In this document: piece by piece, positions 8,312 through 12,067 of the stretch
Layout of the letters: each line of letters begins with the position of its first letter
How positions within the stretch are numbered: position 1 is the stretch's first letter
The notes under the pieces: generated by a model
The model's database searches: none
Told to the model about the DNA's origin: nothing
The model's input: the letters and a program-made list of their open reading frames with translations, nothing else
NCBI GenBank assembly: GCA_040219275.1
Contig: JAVJSU010000079.1
Span: 1 to 12,067 of the forward strand
DNA: 12,067 nucleotides
From: JAVJSU01 sp040219275
Lineage (GTDB): Bacteria; Chloroflexota; Anaerolineae; Aggregatilineales; Phototrophicaceae
Direction of reading: 5' to 3'
Made by a program: the position numbers and the translations under genes

Positions 8312-8390
8312 TCCCTACACCCTGAAAGACCTTGAAGCACGCTGGGGGAATGAACGTGAATAGAAGCCCGACGACCATCTGAAAACATGC

Positions 8391-8420
8391 AAGCCCTGCC
8401 AGATGTTGGCAGGGCTTTTT
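8391..8420 (+). terminator. Rho-independent terminator after integrase
   Basis: AAGCCCTGCC (8391-8400) pairs perfectly with GGCAGGGCTT (8408-8417) around a seven-base loop and runs into five T residues at 8416-8420. It lies 80 bases after the ancestral integrase stop and closes the rightward unit. Confidence 0.85.
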
Positions 8421-8632
8421 AGACCTACTCAATACAATTGCTTGTGCTATTTTGTTCATCACATCGTTTATGTCCATAAAGACAATTGGAGGAAATATGG
8501 CAACTGTATTCAAAATTCATCCTATAATTGGGTTTTTCGGGGGAGTATGCAAAAATCCCCAAGTTCAAACGAGTCTTTCCGCACAATTTTATGGTCTTCG
8601 GCTTCCCCCATATTTTCACAACATAAGCCACA

Positions 8633-9922
8633 TTATTTTTTTGTATTTTTTTGAAATGACCGCCAGATACCGCGTGTTATCATCCCTAAATTGGGCATCG
8701 ATGGCACTTCAGATGGTGGAATTTCGCGTGATAATCCGCGCAGAAATGTGCGTTGATAATCAGGATCAGTCAACATCCAGCGCAAAATCGTGTTAACGAT
8801 CAACTTTGGAGGGGTAGTATGTATCTCGCGTTTAATCCGTTTTGTTGTGGAATCAAACATGGGGTAAGTTGCAGCATAAGCATTTTCCTTATATTGTTCA
8901 CCCGCCTGCTCCCAAGTCAGTTTGCCACTTTTCCAGTCGGCGATAGCATCAGCGAGATACTTGCCTTCAATCAACGCATCATAGATTCCTTGACCATCAA
9001 TAGGATCTTTATAATGGAAAGCATCCCCTAACAAAGCCCAACCTGAACCATAGGCTTCACGATAACCATTTTTAACAGGGCGCATACCTTTAAGGGATGT
9101 GATTTGCTTGGCATTAGCCAGTCTTTCCCACGCTTTAGGCATCCGCTTCAAGGATTCTATATAAAATTCTTGGGTAGACAAATTACCACGTTGCACAAAT
9201 TGGGAACGCATATAAGCAGAAACATAATAACGACCTGAAGCAATCGGGATAAAGACTGTCGCGTAGCCACTTGTTTTTATGTACGCACTAAACTCATTTG
9301 CTACACCATCGGCATAAGGCGCAACACCTTCCCATTGTGCTTCATAACCACCGTTCGCAAACTCGTTACGTTCTTCGACAACCTTTGCCCCAAACTTGCT
9401 GGCTGCTATGCTAAAGCGCCCATCGGCACCAACGACCAAATCAGCAGTAACACGCATTGCCTCACCATTCGGATTTTTGCAGGTTATCCCTGTGACTTTG
9501 CCACTCTCGTCTTTTAGGACATCCACAAAAGCGAAGTTCTGACAAGCTGTAACATAAGGTTGGAGGCTTTCCATATGTTTCCAGAGGGCATAATCGAAAT
9601 GCGCACGATCTACTCCTCGCGCATAACCACGCTCTAAATCCGTTATAGAATAAGGCATTATTGCACTAAAATGATCTACAAAATCAATAACATAATTCTC
9701 TACCTTGCTACCCGGTAGCGTATAATCATCTTCGTTTAAGCCTAATTCATCGAGTATACGCATCGTGCCATTATGGATTGTTGGGCTACTGGCAATCGCT
9801 GGTAAACTAGGAAAATTTGCGCGATCAATAACGAGAACCTTCAATTTCTGCTGTGCAAGACGGATGGCAAGTGGCGACCCAGCACAACGCCCACCAATTA
9901 TAATGACATCATAATCTGGCAT
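8633..9922 (-). CDS. FAD-dependent oxidoreductase (geranylgeranyl-reductase / monooxygenase-like)
   Basis: This intact 429-residue frame starts at ATG 9920-9922, with AAGGA seven bases upstream. An N-terminal Rossmann fold binds FAD: DVIIIGGRCAGSPLA at residues 5-19, ending at the acidic VLVIDRA (about 29-35). The middle glycine of GxGxxG is replaced by Arg, as is common in the GARCAG subgroup of FAD-dependent oxidoreductases. The DG motif VVGADGR (163-169) and the GD motif ALLGDAFHYKDPIDGQG (296-312) complete the PHBH/GR2 pattern (COG0644). Such enzymes hydroxylate, epoxidise, halogenate or reduce hydrophobic or aromatic substrates using NAD(P)H. No halogenase WxWxIP motif is seen and there is no membrane segment, so it is probably cytoplasmic; the substrate is unknown. 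The length is normal for the family. The promoter at 9975-10003 suggests it is transcribed alone. The STAS-like gene upstream has the same direction but lies 277 bases away. Confidence 0.85.
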   Translation of the reverse strand: MPDYDVIIIGGRCAGSPLAIRLAQQKLKVLVIDRANFPSLPAIASSPTIHNGTMRILDELGLNEDDYTLPGSKVENYVIDFVDHFSAIMPYSITDLERGYARGVDRAHFDYALWKHMESLQPYVTACQNFAFVDVLKDESGKVTGITCKNPNGEAMRVTADLVVGADGRFSIAASKFGAKVVEERNEFANGGYEAQWEGVAPYADGVANEFSAYIKTSGYATVFIPIASGRYYVSAYMRSQFVQRGNLSTQEFYIESLKRMPKAWERLANAKQITSLKGMRPVKNGYREAYGSGWALLGDAFHYKDPIDGQGIYDALIEGKYLADAIADWKSGKLTWEQAGEQYKENAYAATYPMFDSTTKRIKREIHTTPPKLIVNTILRWMLTDPDYQRTFLRGLSREIPPSEVPSMPNLGMITRGIWRSFQKNTKK

Positions 9923-9974
9923 GGTTTAGTCCTTGGAGATAAAAGTCGTTAATAAAGGGAAGTAATTGAGCGTG

Positions 9975-10003
9975 AGTATAGCTAATGCATAAAATCTTGA
10001 CAA
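9975..10003 (-). promoter_or_regulatory. Sigma-70-type promoter of the oxidoreductase
   Basis: On the minus strand, TTGTCA (9998-10003) and TATACT (9975-9980) are separated by exactly 17 bases, each one mismatch from consensus. The -10 box is about 52 bases before ATG 9922. Confidence 0.65.
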
Positions 10004-10013
10004 GCAATTTTAA

Positions 10014-10052
10014 ACTTGTGGGATTCCGACGCGGAGTATGAGCGCCACAAGT
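10014..10052. repeat. Inverted repeat next to the oxidoreductase promoter
   Basis: ACTTGTGG (10014-10021) and CCACAAGT (10045-10052) form a perfect eight-base dyad around a 23-base spacer. It lies just upstream of the -35 box of the leftward oxidoreductase gene and about 150 bases downstream of the STAS-like gene. On the minus strand it is followed by TTTAAAATT. It may be an operator or a weak terminator for the STAS-like gene; the sequence cannot separate these. Confidence 0.35.
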
Positions 10053-10199
10053 ATGTATAACTCCCTAGGTGTGGGAATTCTGAACGCAAAAACGAGACAC
10101 ATAGCTAAATAGAAGGCTTTGAAGTTATAATAGTGGCTCAAAATGAATTCCTGCTTATTTCTACCTGTATTCTGGCTTTTCGCCTTATATAACTCTAAA

Positions 10200-10586
10200 T
10201 TACTGGTCATTCTCATACATGAGATCACGATATGCATCGTACAGTGCTTGTTTGTCCTTGAGCACTGTGAGTGGCGTGTCATAAAAAAAGAGCTTCGTTG
10301 CCACTTCTGCAAATACCTTACCAATTATATGTTTTGTATCGATAATTACATACATATGTAAGATATTGTCTTCCTTTTTTACCAGCCCTGCTGTCCATTT
10401 AAGATGTGATAAGGGCGGACCCTTTGGCATATCAACTTGAGGCGTGAAAGCAATGACAATGGGTTTACTTTCGTTAGCCAGCTGAACGACATCGGTAAGT
10501 AGTTGACGATATTCCTCCCATGTATTTCCGTCAAATGTTACCCAAATTAAGTTAGAATATTCTGTATCGTAAAAAAAATTTGACAT
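10200..10586 (-). CDS. Small STAS/SpoIIAA-like protein, unknown function
   Basis: This 128-residue frame starts at ATG 10584-10586, with GAGG six bases upstream. It has no signal peptide or membrane segment. The pattern alternates strands and helices: NLIWVTF strand, TWEEYRQLLTDVVQLANES helix (residues about 22-40), PIVIAFTP strand, a loop with DMPKGPPLSHLKW (52-64), ILHMYVIID strand, an IIGKVFAEVATKL helix, then LTVLKD strand and a final helix. This resembles the small alpha/beta STAS- or SpoIIAA-like proteins often annotated hypothetical in Chloroflexota, which share an MPKGxPxxH motif. STAS proteins usually act in regulatory protein-protein contacts or ligand sensing, but no kinase, phosphatase or intact sigma factor is beside it. 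Function is unassigned; I am confident only that it is a real cytoplasmic protein of this fold type. Confidence 0.7.
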   Translation of the reverse strand: MSNFFYDTEYSNLIWVTFDGNTWEEYRQLLTDVVQLANESKPIVIAFTPQVDMPKGPPLSHLKWTAGLVKKEDNILHMYVIIDTKHIIGKVFAEVATKLFFYDTPLTVLKDKQALYDAYRDLMYENDQ

Positions 10587-10653
10587 TCAAAACCTCTTAT
10601 TCTCTTAAAAATAGATGATTGATCGATTTTTCTTTAAGGCTGTATATTTCTAG

Positions 10654-10683
10654 TATATAGTATATTCACATGCTGTCATTCAA
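10654..10683 (-). promoter_or_regulatory. Possible promoter of the STAS-like gene
   Basis: On the minus strand, TTGAAT (10678-10683) and TATATA (10654-10659) are 18 bases apart, in a very AT-rich stretch with repeated GTATAT. The -10 box lies about 67 bases before ATG 10586. The hexamers are imperfect and alternatives overlap. Confidence 0.35.
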
Positions 10684-11205
10684 AATGGAAGTTATTTATC
10701 GGAACTTATGCCATTGAATTAACAGAGTCCCCTCCCTGCGACCGCATTCACTTCGATCCATGCAAACGTAACAAGCCAACCAGCCTGCCAAACTGGCTAT
10801 TTATCCTCCTCATTGGTTATCAAAAACACTTTAGCAAAAATTATCAGCATGATCGATAACATGACAATTCATTCATAGCCACTTCCTTATCGCCATACTG
10901 ATTTTATATTGACCTGTGCGGGCAACTAATCTCACATCTTGTTCTTTGAAGATATTGCCATTACTCATGATAACGGGCATTATCCACGCATCAAAGAAAC
11001 TCCATCTGATCCCTGCTTGAGCTATTTTCGAGCGAAAAACCAATGAACCGACAATGATGTTACTGCGACTCTTCCGCATTGTTGACCTGCTGGCAACGGT
11101 CAGATCCGATGATTTCTCGATACATCGAAACTTTCAATCAACCACGCCAAAAACACAAAATTAGTGTTCTGCTATATCGTTAGACAAAAAGCGAAAGAGA
11201 AGCGA
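10684..11205. other. Gene-poor stretch between STAS-like gene and serine recombinase
   Basis: No recognised gene lies here. The longest frame is a minus-strand 68-codon ORF at 10873-11079, treated separately. Short stems around 10775-10800 (AGCCA...TGGCT) are too weak to call. The promoter of the original serine recombinase may have been in 11100-11200, but no clear boxes are visible. Confidence 0.4.
10873..11079 (-). CDS. Doubtful small ORF, 68 residues
   Basis: The frame begins at ATG 11077-11079, preceded by a weak AGGT, and ends at TGA 10873-10875. It encodes a basic protein starting MRKSRSNIIVG and ending in MAIRKWL. No domain, signal or membrane segment was recognised, and no neighbour supports a role. 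It may be a chance frame or a fossil in otherwise gene-free DNA. Confidence 0.18.
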   Translation of the reverse strand: MRKSRSNIIVGSLVFRSKIAQAGIRWSFFDAWIMPVIMSNGNIFKEQDVRLVARTGQYKISMAIRKWL

Positions 11206-11942
11206 ATGGGTCGCCGAAAGTCAAAACGCTTACCACCAAAACCCGGCTGGGCTATCAGCGACTGCTTGATGATGCGCGTGCCGGGAAGTTCTCGCATGTA
11301 GCGGTGGAAAATGCCGAACGATTCGGGCGTAACGATACCGAGGCCTTGACGGCGATTGACGAATTACACGAGATCGGCGTTTCAGTGCGTTTCGCGGACT
11401 ATCCCGATCTTGATCCAATTGATGCGGATGATCGTTTACTCATTGCCATTTCCTTTACGCTCGCAAGACGTGAGTCAATAAAACTTGGACAGCGTGTTCG
11501 CGGTGGCTTACATGCGAAATTTAGAAGTGGTGGATTCAGCGGCTTAGCACCGGATGGCTATCGTAATGTCGAGAAGAAAGTGGATGATCCAACGCGATCA
11601 AAAACGGGACGCTATGATCGGTGGGTTGAGCCGGATCCAGAACAATTCAAGGTTTGGCGACAGGCTTGGGATTTATTGCTTACAGACAACCACACACTCG
11701 ACCAAATATGCGAAGAACTACATACACGCGGCTATCGTTTCCGAAGTGGGCGACCATTTGTCGAAATCAAGAATGATCGCCGCAAGGCATCATCTAATAC
11801 ACTTTCAAAGCGATTTCACAATTGGTTTTATGCGGGTTGGGTCGTCAGTGAAAAGGCAAGTATTCCACCCAAGACTGTACAGGGCAACTGGAAACCAGTC
11901 GTCACAACGGAAGAATTTGAACACGGCTTAGAAGCTGTTTGA
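11206..11942 (+). pseudogene. Large serine recombinase, catalytic N-terminus lost, C-terminus cut by IS
   Basis: The frame in phase with 11304 is open from about 11184 and encodes YQRLLDDARAGKF, VENAERFGRND (holding the two resolvase-core arginines) and RRESIKLGQRVRGGL, that is, the second half of a resolvase domain. A Recombinase domain follows (GGFSGLAPDGYRN, then the HTLDQICEELHTRGYRF helix-turn and WFYAGWVVS). Conserved sequence continues upstream of GTG 11304, so that codon is not the original start. ATG 11206, in another phase, reads MGRRKSKRLPPKPGWAI, which looks like a genuine basic N-terminus. The roughly 60 residues between these parts, with the catalytic Ser of the YxRVS motif, are absent, implying an internal deletion. 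At the other end the protein stops after EEFEHGL at the boundary of an IS5-family end near 11930; the last EAV and TGA come from the IS. The zinc-ribbon and coiled-coil tail of large serine integrases is missing. The product cannot be an active recombinase. Confidence 0.8.
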
Positions 11943-12067
11943 AAAGGTCAATCAGTGGCTTTAAGTCGAGCTAAACGACGTACCATGATATGGGACATAA
12001 CGGCGTAGATGAGGGCATCAGAGGTATGTAACCACTGTTCATAGTCTTTGCTCAAGCGTCGATAATT
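11931..12067 (-). mobile_element. IS5-family insertion sequence, one end
   Basis: The terminal sequence GAAGCTGTTTGAAAAGGTCA starts at about 11931 and resembles the terminal inverted repeat of IS5-family (IS427-like) elements. It begins where the serine recombinase reading stops matching its family, next to TTA at 11928-11930, a possible target duplication. The element runs beyond the window, so the other end and the duplication cannot be checked here. Confidence 0.65.
11948..12067 (-). CDS. IS5-family transposase, C-terminal fragment
   Basis: Read from the window edge on the minus strand, 39 residues precede a TGA at 11948-11950. They contain NYRRLSKDYEQW, then HTSDALIYAVMSHIMVRRLA. The NRRLSKDYE...TSEA.IY..M..LM.RRLA pattern is the hallmark C-terminal region of IS5-family DDE transposases, and the glutamate region of the DDE triad lies within it. 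The enzyme cuts and joins the ends of its own element. The stop lies only about 17 bases from the predicted end of the element, as expected for compact IS5-type elements. Whether the rest of the gene is intact cannot be seen. Confidence 0.8.
   Translation of the reverse strand, partial: NYRRLSKDYEQWLHTSDALIYAVMSHIMVRRLARLKATD

Noticed and set aside
8497..8796. A plus-strand frame with an excellent GGAGGA site before ATG 8497, about 99 codons
   Set aside because: Its second half is antisense to the conserved C-terminus of the FAD oxidoreductase, the protein has no recognisable domain, and the composition looks like a shadow frame. Only the ribosome-like site is notable.
10010..10324. Minus-strand 104-codon frame
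   Set aside because: It overlaps the better supported STAS-like gene in another phase and runs into the promoter region of the oxidoreductase.
1..12067. CRISPR array, tRNA, defence or retron-like system
   Set aside because: No regularly spaced repeats, no tRNA-like cloverleaf and no reverse transcriptase, nuclease or helicase frame was found on either strand.

Overview
This window looks like an accessory region of a bacterial chromosome, about 12 kb of moderate G+C. The style of the genes suggests a Chloroflexota (Anaerolineae-like) organism: large secreted double-domain solute-binding proteins, a small STAS-like protein with a PKGxPLxH motif, and integrase-core transposases of a type common in that phylum. 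This assignment rests on protein style, not on a marker gene. No rRNA, tRNA, CRISPR array or complete metabolic operon was seen.

Layout: (1) 1-939 is mobile-element debris. It holds the C-terminal end of a probable transposase (1-105), a non-coding stretch with short direct repeats, a broken minus-strand transposase tail (435-661), and a sigma-70 region 4 fragment that has lost regions 2 and 3. (2) 940-6685 holds two paralogous secreted tandem solute-binding proteins facing each other. The rightward one (1317-4001) is interrupted by a single in-frame TGA at 2193-2195; the leftward one (6685 to 4196) is intact. They converge on a strong hairpin at 4039-4070. (3) 7015-8420 holds a small two-helix membrane protein, then a G+C-rich tyrosine recombinase pseudogene with an N-terminal frameshift and a C-terminal nonsense codon, closed by a strong terminator. 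(4) 8633-10586 holds two intact leftward genes, a FAD-dependent oxidoreductase with a good sigma-70-type promoter and a 128-residue STAS-like protein. (5) 10587-12067 is mostly gene-poor. It ends in a serine recombinase pseudogene that lacks its catalytic N-terminus and is cut at about 11930 by an IS5-family element, whose transposase C-terminus runs off the window on the minus strand.

The likely working genes are the 829-residue binding protein, the small membrane protein, the oxidoreductase and the STAS-like protein. Every recombination gene with a visible end or body appears dead or cut by the window, so this reads as an old integration hot spot. No clear new defence or biosynthetic system is evident. 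The most interesting items are the double-headed binding-protein pair with its four invariant cysteines, the lone TGA in one copy, and the layered decay of three recombinase types.
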